DNA of 64,000 nt from Pseudomonas resinovorans NBRC 106553 (GCF_000412695.1 NC_021499.1:1240001-1304000); one strand, 5' to 3'; positions 1-16,070 are shown, counted from the stretch's first letter. Program-made: numbers and translations. The notes: generated from the letters alone by a model not told the origin.

Positions 1-628
1 CCACCACCAGCGTCAGCCGCGCTACATACCCCTCACCGTCTTCCACCAACTCGGCCACCGACTGATCGCCGTCCTGCCGGCGGAAGACGTAGTCCCGCTC
101 CAGGGGCGTCCAGTGCTGGCCGGGATGGGCGTAGGGCGCTTGGGTCATGGCGGGGCGGATGACGGCCTCGGGGAAGTACAGCTGGCCGGTGTGGATATCC
201 CGTTCGCCCAGGTGCAGCTTGAGGTGGACGTGGTTGGTGCGGCCCGGGTAGTAGCCGGGAAGGATGCTGCGGAACTCCGCGCGGCCCTGGGCGTCGGTGA
301 TCTGCACTCCGCGCAGGAAGCGGCTGGGGTCGGCGCCGACGCCCGAATAGGCGCCCTGGGCATCGCAATGCCAGATTTCCAGCGCGGCGTCGTCCAGGGG
401 GCGGCAGCCGTCCAGTTGCAGCACCTCGAATTGCAGCCGCAGTGGTGTACCGGGCCGGCCCTCGGTGATGTCCTGGCGCAGCAGCGCATCCTCCAGGTAG
501 AAGGGGCCTGCGGTCTGTACCGGGCTCAGGCGGCAGGTGCTGGTGGCGGCCTGGCCGAGGCGTGGCCAGTTCAACAACACCAGCCCACCGAGGCAGAACT
601 GGATCATTTCGCGGCGCGTGGGATGCAT
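1..628 (-). CDS. Intradiol ring-cleavage dioxygenase family protein, Tat-exported (C-terminus off window)
   Basis: The 209 visible codons run off the left edge, so the C-terminus is missing. The N-terminus carries a twin-arginine signal (T-R-R-E-M at residues 4-8, then a hydrophobic stretch to about residue 27), which implies folded export. The core resembles the catalytic beta-barrel of intradiol dioxygenases: a Tyr at 94 (GAYSG), then PGYYPGRTNHVH, which supplies a second Tyr and two His (133 and 135), the four ligands expected for non-haem Fe(III). Exported members of this family are mostly uncharacterised and the substrate cannot be read from the sequence. The gene diverges from the multicopper oxidase gene across a 214-bp gap. 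Confidence 0.8.
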   Translation of the reverse strand, partial: MHPTRREMIQFCLGGLVLLNWPRLGQAATSTCRLSPVQTAGPFYLEDALLRQDITEGRPGTPLRLQFEVLQLDGCRPLDDAALEIWHCDAQGAYSGVGADPSRFLRGVQITDAQGRAEFRSILPGYYPGRTNHVHLKLHLGERDIHTGQLYFPEAVIRPAMTQAPYAHPGQHWTPLERDYVFRRQDGDQSVAELVEDGEGYVARLTLVV

Positions 629-842
629 GGGGCGATCCTCTGTGTACAGGCCTGCAGGCCCTCCCATCCTACGCCTGGCGGGGCAGGGCGGCTGCGCCCA
701 TCGGTCGCGGCCAATGCGGATGCTTTCACTTATCTTTCACAGTCGCGGGGTGTATCTTGTGCGCCCCGTAAGCCGGCACGTCAGAGGCCGGTTCGATTAG
801 CCGATGGGCAGCCCCCGTTCTTCCCTTGAGGAGACTGACCCC

Positions 843-2703
<1,861 letters not shown>

Positions 2704-2745
2704 GGGAGGGCGGACCTCAGGTCTGCATTCCTGCAAGAACCCTGG

Positions 2746-2796
2746 TCCGGATGCAATCCGGGAGTGGAGATGGGGTTTCCCCGGATTGCATCCGGG
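2746..2796. repeat. Paired CCGGAT-type REP repeats
   Basis: Two inverted copies of a short palindrome (TCCGGATGCAATCCGGGA, then CCCCGGATTGCATCCGGG) lie between the convergent tadA and mltF genes. Related single copies occur at 12490, 38503 and 50519. This is the arrangement of a REP or BIME element at a gene end. Confidence 0.7.
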
Positions 2797-2819
2797 CTGC
2801 CGAAACAGGGATCAGCCGC

Positions 2820-8761
<5,942 letters not shown>

Positions 8762-8933
8762 GGCGTCGCATTTCTCGCCACGGGCAGCGTGCCAGGGCAG
8801 AACGCTTTGCCAGCCCATGGGTCCAACTTGCCGTATGTGAACGGCGCCTCGGTAAAAGTGACGTCAAAATGCCATCATTGGTGGCATCCATTGCCGAGTG
8901 CTAATCCGTCTTCCGGTCCATGGGGAGAAATCG

Positions 8934-9251
8934 ATGTACAAGCTGTGTTTCTACGTTCCGGAGAGCCATCTGGAACCCGTGAAAAAAGCCATCTTTGCCG
9001 CGGGTGGCGGGCGCATCGGCGCCTATGACAGCTGCAGCTGGCAGACCCTCGGCCAGGGGCAGTTCCGCCCGTTGCAGGGCAGCAATCCCTTCCTTGGCGA
9101 GGTCGGCAGCGTCGAGCAGGTGGCCGAGTGGAAGGTGGAGATGGTGGTCGCCGATGAATTGCTCCACGGGGCGGTCAAGGCGTTGAAGCAGACCCATCCC
9201 TACGAAACCCCGGCCTTCGAGGTCTGGCGCTTGTCCGACCTGGTGTTCTGA
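8934..9251 (+). CDS. NIF3/YqfO-type C-terminal-domain protein
   Basis: The 105-aa protein begins MYKLCFYVPESHLEPVKKAI and ends with HPYETPAFEVW, hallmarks of the PII-like domain that sits inside YqfO/NIF3 proteins but also occurs alone in Pseudomonas. The start at 8934 follows a GGGGAG ribosome site; an upstream in-frame start is less likely. The biochemical role is not established; a structural or ligand-sensing function is inferred from the PII-like fold. Its stop codon directly abuts that of the convergent AraC gene, with no bases between. Confidence 0.8.
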   Translation: MYKLCFYVPESHLEPVKKAIFAAGGGRIGAYDSCSWQTLGQGQFRPLQGSNPFLGEVGSVEQVAEWKVEMVVADELLHGAVKALKQTHPYETPAFEVWRLSDLVF

Positions 9252-10124
9252 TCAGCGCAACGCCGCCCTGAAGGCCCCCGGCGTACCGCCGACCGCCGCC
9301 CGGAAGCGATTGCTGAAGTGGCTGGCGCTGGCGAAGCCGCAGGCCAGGGCGATCTCCTGCAAGGGCAGCGCGGTGTCGCGCAACAGCTTGCGCGCCCGCT
9401 CCAGGCGGCGCGCCAGTACGTACTGGTGCGGCGGCACGCCGAAGCTCTCACGGAACATCCGCGCGAAGTGGTATTCCGACAGCGCCGCGAAGGTCGCCAG
9501 TTCGCCCAGGCTGATGGGTTCGGCCAGGCGATTCTCGATGTAATCCACCAGGCGTTTGCGCAGGGCCGGCGCCAATCCACCCTTCAGGCGCAATCCGTCG
9601 CGCAGTCCGACCTGGGTCAGCAAGGCGTGGTGGATCATGTCGTGGGCCAGGCCGGTGGCCTGCAGGCGCTCGGCGGGCTCGTTCCAGTCCAGGCGGATCA
9701 ACTGGTGGAAGCTGCGCGCCTGCTGCGGGTCGTCGAGGAAGGTCCGCTCGTGTAGCTGCAGCTCCCGGGGTTCGCGGTCCAGCAGGGTCACCGCGGCCTG
9801 GGCGAAGTGCTCGGCGCTGAAGTAGAGGTGGGCCAGGCGGATGTCGCCGTTGATCACCCAGGAGGACTCGTGGCCGGCGGGCAGGATGCAGAGTTTGTCC
9901 GGCGCGCCCTTGGTATCCGGCCGTTCGCGGCGGAAGGTGCCGGTGCCGCCCGCCAGGTAGCAGGACAGGGTGTGGACCTTCGGCCCCTGGTAGTCGCGGG
10001 CGTCGTGGTGGTTGCTCCAGAGTGCCGCGCCCAGGCCATCGCCCAGCTCCGCGCTGTGCTCGAGGCGAGCATGGGGTGAGCTGCTGAGGGACTGGAAGAC
10101 CTGGTTCTGATCGAGTAACGACAT
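9252..10124 (-). CDS. AraC-family transcriptional regulator
   Basis: This 290-aa protein has an N-terminal cupin-like sensor (about residues 20-160, with the AraC-binding-type segment TLSCYLAGGTGTFRRE) and a C-terminal double helix-turn-helix (about 190-290; ISLGELATFAALSEYHFARMF, then LPLQEIALACGFASASHFSNRF). It is transcribed divergently from the EamA exporter across 147 bp and probably controls it and the attached cupin gene; that is inferred from arrangement only. The inducer cannot be predicted. Confidence 0.9.
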   Translation of the reverse strand: MSLLDQNQVFQSLSSSPHARLEHSAELGDGLGAALWSNHHDARDYQGPKVHTLSCYLAGGTGTFRRERPDTKGAPDKLCILPAGHESSWVINGDIRLAHLYFSAEHFAQAAVTLLDREPRELQLHERTFLDDPQQARSFHQLIRLDWNEPAERLQATGLAHDMIHHALLTQVGLRDGLRLKGGLAPALRKRLVDYIENRLAEPISLGELATFAALSEYHFARMFRESFGVPPHQYVLARRLERARKLLRDTALPLQEIALACGFASASHFSNRFRAAVGGTPGAFRAALR

Positions 10125-10271
10125 GGGCGGAACGGCCGGTGTGCGAGTGAAGTCCATCCTAGCGCGCGAGCGCACGGCCGGGCAGGTCTCCGACGAGATA
10201 AGCGCAAGTTTGTGCAAGCGCCCGGGCAGGGGCGGGCGGAGACTGGCCCCATCGCCACCGGAGTCGCCCCG

Positions 10272-11177
10272 ATGAACCTGTCCCTGTACCTGCTGACCGT
10301 CCTGATCTGGGGCACCACCTGGATCGCCATCAAGCTGCAGATGGGCAGCGTCGCCATTCCCGCCTCCATCGCCTATCGCTTCGCCCTGGCGGCCGCGGTG
10401 CTCTTCGCCTTCCTGCTGATAAGCCGGCGCTTGCAGAAGCTCGACGGCCGCGCCCAGATGATCTGCCTGGCCCAGGGCCTGTGCCTGTTCTGCGTCAACT
10501 TCATGTGCTTCTACACCGCCAGCCAGTGGATTCCCAGCGGCCTGATAGCCGTGGTGTTCTCCACGGCCACCCTGTGGAACGCCCTCAATGCGCGGATCTT
10601 CTTCGGCCAGCGCATCGCCGCCAATGTCCTCGCCGGCGGCGGCCTCGGCCTGCTGGGCCTGGGGCTGCTGTTCTGGCCCGAGCTCTCGCACCACACCGCC
10701 AGCCGCGAAACCTTCCTGGGCCTGGGTCTGGCCCTGCTCGGCACCCTGTGCTTCTCCGCCGGCAACATGCTCTCCAGCCTGCAGCAGAAGGCCGGACTCA
10801 AGCCCCTGACCACCAACGCCTGGGGCATGTTCTACGGCGCCTTGATGCTCACCGCGTGGTGCCTGGCCAGCGGCACGCCCATGGGCATGGAATGGAACGC
10901 CCGCTACATCGGCTCCCTGCTCTACCTGGCGATTCCCGGCTCGGTGATCGGCTTCACCGCCTACCTGACCCTGGTGGGGCGCATGGGGCCCGAGCGTGCC
11001 GCCTACTGCACCGTGCTGTTCCCGGTGGTGGCGCTGAACATCTCGGCCTTCGTCGAAGGCTACCAATGGACCGCGCCGGCGCTGCTGGGCCTGGTGCTGG
11101 TGATGGCCGGCAACCTCCTGGTGTTCCGCAAACCCAAACCGGCCACTCCAGTCGCCGCCGCGGCGGGTCGGGCATGA
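10272..11177 (+). CDS. EamA/DMT-family transporter
   Basis: This 301-aa membrane protein has about ten hydrophobic segments in two EamA repeats, beginning MNLSLYLLTVLIWGTTWIAI, the usual DMT superfamily opening. Such proteins export metabolites or amino acids from the cytoplasm. The start at 10272 is chosen by homology to this opening. It overlaps the next gene by 4 nt (ATGA), so the two are translationally coupled. The AraC regulator diverges upstream. Substrate unknown. Confidence 0.9.
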   Translation: MNLSLYLLTVLIWGTTWIAIKLQMGSVAIPASIAYRFALAAAVLFAFLLISRRLQKLDGRAQMICLAQGLCLFCVNFMCFYTASQWIPSGLIAVVFSTATLWNALNARIFFGQRIAANVLAGGGLGLLGLGLLFWPELSHHTASRETFLGLGLALLGTLCFSAGNMLSSLQQKAGLKPLTTNAWGMFYGALMLTAWCLASGTPMGMEWNARYIGSLLYLAIPGSVIGFTAYLTLVGRMGPERAAYCTVLFPVVALNISAFVEGYQWTAPALLGLVLVMAGNLLVFRKPKPATPVAAAAGRA

Positions 11178-11494
11178 GTGCCAGTCGCGTGATTCGCTGC
11201 CGCGATTTCACCGCCGAGCGGGCCTGGGGCGCGCTGGACATCGCCAATCTCGACGGCACCACGGTGCGCCTGCACTGGACCGACCAGCCCTATGTCTGGC
11301 ACGTCAACGATGGCCAGGAGGTCTTCGTGGTGCTGGATGGCGAGGTGGAGATGCGCTACCGAGAGAGGGGTGACGAGCGGCGGGTGCGGCTGGGCGTGGG
11401 GGATATCTTCCATGCCGGGGTCGGCTGCGAGCATGTGGCCCATCCCCTTGGGGCTGCGCGCATCCTGGTGGTGGAGCGGGAAGGCAGCGCCTAG
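11174..11494 (+). CDS. Small cupin-domain protein
   Basis: This 106-aa protein is a single cupin barrel: WHVNDGQEVFVVLDGEVEMRYRE matches cupin motif 1 and GDIFHAGVGCEHVAHP motif 2, with His and Glu in position to bind a metal. Single-domain cupins of this size are enzymes, isomerases or small sensors. Coupling to the exporter by a 4-nt overlap suggests it acts on or senses the exported compound. No specific activity can be assigned. Confidence 0.82.
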   Translation: MSASRVIRCRDFTAERAWGALDIANLDGTTVRLHWTDQPYVWHVNDGQEVFVVLDGEVEMRYRERGDERRVRLGVGDIFHAGVGCEHVAHPLGAARILVVEREGSA

Positions 11495-11531
11495 TCGCTG
11501 TCTCCTCGCCCTCCCGCCTGTTGCAGGTGCA

Positions 11532-12068
11532 TCAGCCGTTGAGCGGATGAGTCAAGTACAGGGCGATCTCCTCCGGGGCCACTTCGCCGGGGTCGTAGAG
11601 CATGGTGTTGAGCCCGCAGAAGATGAAGCCGGCGCGCTGGTAGAAGCCGATGGCCGGATAGTTGCTGGTCTGGGTTTCCAGCCACAGGCAGCGCATCGCC
11701 TGGCTGCGCGCATAGACCATGGCGCCGCCCAGCAGGGAGCGGCCGATGCCTTGGCCGCGGTGCTCCGGGGCCACGAACAGCGCACTCAACTCGGCGCTGC
11801 GGTTCCAGGGCACCAGGCGTACGCAGGCGAAGCCGGCCAGGCTGCCGTCCCGCGCCTCGGCCGCCAGGGCGAAGTCGGCTTCGGCGACCTCGGCGGGAAA
11901 ACCGGTGGTGTCGTAGGCCTTGTGGAAGGGCTCCGGCAATTCTTCCTCGACCAGGCGCAGGGCCAGGCCGTCGGCCTCGACGCGCCAGATGTGGGAAGTG
12001 CAGTAGGAAGCCTCGAAGGCGGTGAGCCGGTCGCTGTCGGCCGGTACGCGCAAGGGACGGTAGTTCAT
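11532..12068 (-). CDS. GNAT-family N-acetyltransferase
   Basis: The 178-aa protein carries the acetyl-CoA-binding signature ALFVAPEHRGQGIGRSLL (the RGQGIG loop) followed by ETQTSNYPAIGFYQRAGF, resembling the streptothricin-acetyltransferase subgroup. The start at 12068 is favoured because an AAGG lies 9 nt upstream; an alternative ATG at 12077 would leave no spacing. Streptothricin resistance should not be assumed; many chromosomal members acetylate unknown amines. A small membrane protein gene lies 21 bp upstream on the same strand. Confidence 0.82.
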   Translation of the reverse strand: MNYRPLRVPADSDRLTAFEASYCTSHIWRVEADGLALRLVEEELPEPFHKAYDTTGFPAEVAEADFALAAEARDGSLAGFACVRLVPWNRSAELSALFVAPEHRGQGIGRSLLGGAMVYARSQAMRCLWLETQTSNYPAIGFYQRAGFIFCGLNTMLYDPGEVAPEEIALYLTHPLNG

Positions 12069-12089
12069 GGTGGACATCCTTGTGGGGCG

Positions 12090-12464
12090 TCAGCGGCCGT
12101 TCGCCAATATCCGCTTCGGCAACAGCAAAGCGGCCATTACCGGATAGCAAAGGTAATGGACCAAGAACAGCAGGACACCCATGGGGCTGGGCGTGTCCTG
12201 CAGCGTCATCATCGCCAGCAGTCCTAGGTATAGCAGCCCGAGCAAGCCGCCGTAGAGGATCACGATGCGCCAGCGCTCGCCGGCTTCGGGGACTCGGCGC
12301 TGGATCAGGCGGAAGGCCAGGGCCAGCAGCGCGGCCGTGGCGGCTGCGATCAGCAGCGTGGCGAAGATGCCCCCGACTTTCACGAAACTGCGCAACAGCA
12401 GGTTGAGGATGATGGCCAGGGCGACGCCGCCGACGGCGTAGCGCATGGAGAGCGACATGGTCAT
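12090..12464 (-). CDS. Small integral membrane protein
   Basis: This 124-aa protein has about four hydrophobic segments separated by short charged loops (for example RLIQRRVPEAGERWR near the middle). The start at 12464 (MTMSLSMRY) follows a GAGAC-type weak ribosome site; the frame stays open upstream but without membrane character. No family was recognised. It is probably cotranscribed with the acetyltransferase downstream. Confidence 0.65.
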   Translation of the reverse strand: MTMSLSMRYAVGGVALAIILNLLLRSFVKVGGIFATLLIAAATAALLALAFRLIQRRVPEAGERWRIVILYGGLLGLLYLGLLAMMTLQDTPSPMGVLLFLVHYLCYPVMAALLLPKRILANGR

Positions 12465-12489
12465 GTCTCGTGGCTGGGATGGGGCAACT

Positions 12490-12509
12490 GTAGCCGGATT
12501 CCATCCGGG
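12490..12509. repeat. CCGGAT-type REP repeat, single copy
   Basis: GTAGCCGGATTCCATCCGGG is a short dyad of the same family as at 2746, 38503 and 50519. It sits between two divergent transcription units. Confidence 0.6.
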
Positions 12510-12631
12510 ACGGTCATCGAACGAGCCCGGCAACGCTCGCGCCGCACCCGCTGGAATGGCCCTTGCGCTAGCGGATTCCCGCCACCGAATCCGGACTCCA
12601 CCAGGGTGACGGCGGAATTTTTGTGTCCGGG

Positions 12632-12659
12632 TGTAACGCCAGGCGATGGGCATTCTCTA
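12632..12659 (+). promoter_or_regulatory. Candidate ECF-type promoter of the bufferin operon
   Basis: TGTAAC, a 16-bp spacer and TCTCTA lie 55 bp before bufA. A -35 with an AAC core is typical of promoters read by ECF sigma factors, which control DUF2282/DUF692 clusters in other bacteria. No sigma factor gene is adjacent here. This is a visual call only. Confidence 0.35.
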
Positions 12660-12713
12660 CCTCTATGTCCGGCGCACGAAGCCGGTCTACCACCACCTTC
12701 GAGGACTACAAAA

Positions 12714-12971
12714 ATGACCATCAAATCCTCCGCCAGCGTGACCGGCCTTGCCCTGGCCCTGACCGCCGCCAGCCTGTTCGCCAGCCTGCCGACCCAGGTC
12801 ATGGCTGAAGAGGGCACCGTGCACTGTTACGGCATCAACGCCTGCAAGGGCCAGAACGACTGCAAGACCGCCAACAACTCCTGCAAGGGACAGGGCTCCT
12901 GCAAGGGCCAGGGCTTCAAGGCCACCACCCTGGCCGAGTGCAAGTCCGCCGGCGGCAAAGTCGGCGCCTGA
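12714..12971 (+). CDS. Bufferin-type Cys-rich precursor peptide (BufA family)
   Basis: The 85-aa product has a Sec signal with likely cleavage after VMA (residue 31). The mature part is short, polar and holds six Cys (38, 44, 50, 57, 63, 76) in spaced C-K-G type motifs such as NSCKGQGSCKGQGF. This fits the BufA precursors of bufferins, periplasmic RiPP metallophores in which an MNIO enzyme modifies Cys residues to bind copper. The CKGQGSCKG pattern points to the BufA2 subgroup, with modest confidence. GAGGAC before the start is the ribosome site. It is followed 48 nt later by its DUF692 partner. Confidence 0.83.
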   Translation: MTIKSSASVTGLALALTAASLFASLPTQVMAEEGTVHCYGINACKGQNDCKTANNSCKGQGSCKGQGFKATTLAECKSAGGKVGA

Positions 12972-13019
12972 CGAGTCCGGGGTGGCCTGCGGGCCACCCC
13001 CGGTCCGGAGAGACCTGCC

Positions 13020-13865
13020 ATGCATGCGAACCCCACCAGCCTGGGCTTCGGCCTGGGACTGAGAAGCCAGTATCACCAGGAGATCCTCGATCACCAGCCC
13101 GCCGTGGACTGGTTCGAGGTGGTCTCCGAGAATTACCTGGTCACCGGCGGAAAGCCGCTCTACTACCTGGACGCCATCGCCGAGCGCTATCCACTGGTGA
13201 TGCACGGCGTCTCGCTGTCCATCGGCGGTCCCCACAGGCTGGACCGCGATTACCTGCGCCAGCTGAAGGACCTCGCCCAGCGTGTGCAGCCGCGCTGGGT
13301 GTCCGACCACCTCTGCTGGAGCCGGGGCAACGCCCACCAGTTGCACGACCTGCTGCCGCTGCCCTTCACCGAAGAAAGCCTGAGCCATGTGGCCGGGAGG
13401 GTGGCGCAGGTGCAGGAGCTGCTGGGCCGGCCACTGGTGCTGGAAAACGTCTCCAGCTACCTGCGCTGCGCCGACAGCGAAATGAGCGAGTGGGAGTTCC
13501 TCGCGGCCCTGGTGGAGCGCAGTGGCTGCGAGCTGCTGCTGGACGTGAACAACGTCTACGTCAGCGCGCGCAACCAGGGTTTCGAGCCCTGGGACTTCAT
13601 CAGCGCGTTGCCGGCCAAGGCCATCCGTCAGTTGCACCTGGCCGGGCACAGCGACTACGGCCACTACCTGATCGATACCCACGACGCACCGATTTGCGAC
13701 CCGGTCTGGCAGCTCTACCAACGCACCCTGGCACACCTGGGCCCGGTGGCCACGCTGCTGGAGCGCGACGACCACCTGCCGCCCCTGGACGATCTCCTGG
13801 CCGAGCTGGGCAAGGCGCGGGCGCTGGCCGCCGCCACTCTGGCGCAGGAGGCCGCATGCGCCTGA
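13020..13865 (+). CDS. DUF692 / MNIO-family RiPP-modifying enzyme (BufB-like)
   Basis: This 281-aa TIM-barrel-type protein belongs to the multinuclear non-haem iron oxidase (MNIO, MbnB-like) family, which oxidises Cys in precursor peptides. Candidate metal ligands stand in the usual order: His62 (MHGVSLSIG), His97 (SDHLCW), Glu142 (LENVSSY), Asp175 and Asn178 (LDVNNVYV), His206 and His210 (LHLAGH), Asp219 and His221 (DTHDAP) and a C-terminal Glu (LLERDDH). It acts in the cytoplasm before export of the peptide. Its 3' end overlaps the next gene by 10 nt. Confidence 0.92.
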   Translation: MHANPTSLGFGLGLRSQYHQEILDHQPAVDWFEVVSENYLVTGGKPLYYLDAIAERYPLVMHGVSLSIGGPHRLDRDYLRQLKDLAQRVQPRWVSDHLCWSRGNAHQLHDLLPLPFTEESLSHVAGRVAQVQELLGRPLVLENVSSYLRCADSEMSEWEFLAALVERSGCELLLDVNNVYVSARNQGFEPWDFISALPAKAIRQLHLAGHSDYGHYLIDTHDAPICDPVWQLYQRTLAHLGPVATLLERDDHLPPLDDLLAELGKARALAAATLAQEAACA

Positions 13866-14629
13866 GCGAATTCCAGCGGCGCTTCGAGGACTACCTGCTG
13901 GATGCAGGCGGCAGTGTCGATCACGAGCTGCTCGCCGTCATCCGCGGCGGCCCCGAGCTGGGCGCGCTGGAGGGGCTGCAGATCTACCACCACGCCTTTC
14001 GCGCGCGGCTGCTGGAGACCCTGCGCGGAGACTACCCGGCGCTGCATCACTGGCTTGGCGACGAGGAGTTCGATGCCCTGGCCCTGGCCTACCTGGACGC
14101 CCATCCGTCCCGGCATTTCAGCCTGCGCTGGCTGGGCGCGGAGCTGGCCGGGTTCATCGAGTCCTGGCTGGTGGCCGAGCAGGCCGCGCCGCTGGCGGAG
14201 CTGGCACGCCTGGAGTGGGCCTTCACCCTGGCGTTCGACGCGCCGGACGCCGCCAGCCTGACCCTTGAGGCTATGGCGCGAATGCCCGCCGAGGAGTGGC
14301 CCGAGCTGCGCCTGGCATTGCTGCCGAGCGTGCAGCGCCTGTCGTGCCGCTACAACAGCCTGGCGCAGTGGCGCGCGGTCAAGCATGGCGGCGAGTTTCC
14401 CGCCAGCGCGCCATTGCCGCAGCCAGGGCTGTGCCTGGTCTGGCGCCAGGGATTGGTGGGGCAGTACCGCAGCCTCGCCGACGACGAGCGTGCGGCGCTG
14501 CTGGGTATGGTGGAGCAGGGTTGGAACTTCGCCGAGCTCTGCGCGGCATTGGGCGATCCGCTGCAGGCGGCGGGCTGGTTGAAGCTGTGGATAAGCGAGG
14601 GCCTGGTGGGGTTGTTCCAGGCGCACTGA
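13856..14629 (+). CDS. DUF2063-domain partner of the MNIO enzyme (BufC-like)
   Basis: The 257-aa protein starts MRLSEFQRRFEDYLL and contains IYHHAFRARLLETLRGDYPALHHWLG, the typical DUF2063 N-terminal domain, with a second part after about residue 120. In characterised systems this partner binds the leader of the precursor and presents it to the MNIO enzyme. It overlaps bufB by 10 nt, so the three genes form one operon. A DoxX-type fourth gene, often present in such clusters, is absent here. Confidence 0.9.
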   Translation: MRLSEFQRRFEDYLLDAGGSVDHELLAVIRGGPELGALEGLQIYHHAFRARLLETLRGDYPALHHWLGDEEFDALALAYLDAHPSRHFSLRWLGAELAGFIESWLVAEQAAPLAELARLEWAFTLAFDAPDAASLTLEAMARMPAEEWPELRLALLPSVQRLSCRYNSLAQWRAVKHGGEFPASAPLPQPGLCLVWRQGLVGQYRSLADDERAALLGMVEQGWNFAELCAALGDPLQAAGWLKLWISEGLVGLFQAH

Positions 14630-14639
14630 GGCCCGCTGT

Positions 14640-15470
14640 TTACAACTCCACCGTCAGGCCGAAGCGTTTTTTCAACACGCGGTCCAGCAGCGCCTTCGGT
14701 ACCCAGCGCGCCAGGATCGGCAGGGCGCGGCTGCCGTTGCCGATGCGTACCAGGGCCGGGCGCGGCGTGCGCTGCACGGCGGCCAGCAGGACGCGGGCGA
14801 AGTCCTCGGCCGGGGTGGGCTTGTCCTGGGATGCGCGGGCGCGGGCGCGGATGCCTTCGCGCACCGGCCACCAGGGCGAACCCTCGGCGATCACCGCCTC
14901 GGCCTCGCGGCTGGCGTTGCTGCCGAAGCTGGAGGCGATGGCGCCGGGCTGGACTTCCATCAGTTCGATGCCGAAGGGCGCCAGTTCCAGGCGCAGGGCA
15001 TCGGACAGGGCGTGCACCGCCGCCTTGGAGGCGCAGTAGGCGCCGGCGAAGGGGGTGACCAGCACACCGGACACGCTGCCGATGTTCACCACCAGGCCCC
15101 GGCGCTTGCGCAGCAGCGGGAAGCAGGCGCGGGTCAGGTCCACCAGGGCGAAGACATTGGTGTCGAACTGCTTGCGCAGGGCCTCGACGCCGCCGTCCAG
15201 CAGCGGGCCCATGGCGCCGTAGCCGGCGTTGTTGACCAGCACATCGAGCCCACCCGCCTCGCGCTCCAGGCGCTCGGCCAGGGCGGCGACGGCGGCCCGG
15301 TCGTTGACGTCCAGTTCCACGGCGATGAAGCCGGCCGCCTGCAGGCTGGCCAGGTCCTGGGGTTTGCGGGCGCTGGCCCAGACGCTATAGCCGGCGGCCT
15401 TGAAGGCGTCGGCCAGGGCGCGGCCGATGCCGCTGGAGCAGCCGGTGATGAGGGCGGTGGGGGAGGGCAT
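14640..15470 (-). CDS. Short-chain dehydrogenase/reductase
   Basis: This 276-aa SDR has the classical features: NAD(P)-binding TGCSSGIG near the start, NNAG at about 83, a Ser in IGSVSG, and the catalytic YCASK (Tyr-x3-Lys). ASARKP after the second strand suggests NADP preference. The start at 15470 has an AGGA ribosome site. It converges with the bufferin operon (10 nt between stops) and is on the same strand as the alginate genes, 92 bp after a small membrane-protein gene. Substrate unknown. Confidence 0.92.
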   Translation of the reverse strand: MPSPTALITGCSSGIGRALADAFKAAGYSVWASARKPQDLASLQAAGFIAVELDVNDRAAVAALAERLEREAGGLDVLVNNAGYGAMGPLLDGGVEALRKQFDTNVFALVDLTRACFPLLRKRRGLVVNIGSVSGVLVTPFAGAYCASKAAVHALSDALRLELAPFGIELMEVQPGAIASSFGSNASREAEAVIAEGSPWWPVREGIRARARASQDKPTPAEDFARVLLAAVQRTPRPALVRIGNGSRALPILARWVPKALLDRVLKKRFGLTVEL

Positions 15471-15532
15471 GACGTGTCCTTGTGCGCGGAATACTGGGCG
15501 GGCGGTGTGGGCCGAGCTTCCCTCACCCCCGG

Positions 15533-15555
15533 CCCCTCTCCCATGGGGAGAGGGG
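15533..15555. repeat. CCCTCTCCC palindrome, copy A2
   Basis: CCCCTCTCC-CAT-GGGGAGAGGGG lies between the SDR gene and the membrane-protein gene upstream of it, preceded by CTCACCCCC, the usual flank of this family. Confidence 0.7.
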
Positions 15556-15562
15556 AGCATGG

Positions 15563-16024
15563 TCAGTCGACGAATGTGCCACGCAGATCGGCGGCGCGAA
15601 ACTCCAGGGATTGGGCACGATAACCCTGGCGAATGGGCGGCGGCGGCAGGCAGTCGCTCCAGGTGGCGCCGGGCTGGATATCGGTGGGGCCGAGATAGCG
15701 CGGGCGGTCGTAGCTGGGACGGGCCAGGTTGATGTCGTCGCCGGGGCGGAAGGCCTGCACCTGCCAGGCGAAATCGCGCAGCACGGCGTCGGCGCCGTTG
15801 CGCACGGAGATGGCCAGCGGCCGGTCGGCGGGGCATTGCGAATCGAGGCGGAGCTGGATTTCCAGGCGGGCGAAGCGGCGTTGTTCAACGCGCTCCTGCC
15901 AGAACACCCAGCTGGCCACCAGGCCCAGGCCCGCCACGGCGACCATGGACAGCGGCAGCGCCTTGGCCGGGTAGCGCAGCAGCAGGATGACCCAGGTGAG
16001 GATGAGTACGAGGCCGATCAGCAT
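15563..16024 (-). CDS. Small membrane-anchored protein of unknown function, next to algA
   Basis: The 153-aa product has two hydrophobic segments at residues 1-16 and about 22-42, then a soluble domain of about 110 residues with AISVRNGADAVLRDFAWQVQAF, likely beta-rich and probably outside the cytoplasm. GGAGG precedes the ATG. It starts 46 bp after algA on the same strand with no clear terminator between, so it may be the last gene of the alginate transcript. I do not recognise the family and infer no function. Confidence 0.7.
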   Translation of the reverse strand: MLIGLVLILTWVILLLRYPAKALPLSMVAVAGLGLVASWVFWQERVEQRRFARLEIQLRLDSQCPADRPLAISVRNGADAVLRDFAWQVQAFRPGDDINLARPSYDRPRYLGPTDIQPGATWSDCLPPPPIRQGYRAQSLEFRAADLRGTFVD

Positions 16025-16070
16025 GGGAACCTCCTTGTGGAGGCTCCCATGCTAACCCAGTCAGCGCCGA

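Noticed and set aside
11532..12068. An antibiotic-resistance gene call for the GNAT protein
   Set aside because: The resemblance to streptothricin acetyltransferases is at subfamily level only, and there are no mobile-element or resistance-cassette signs.
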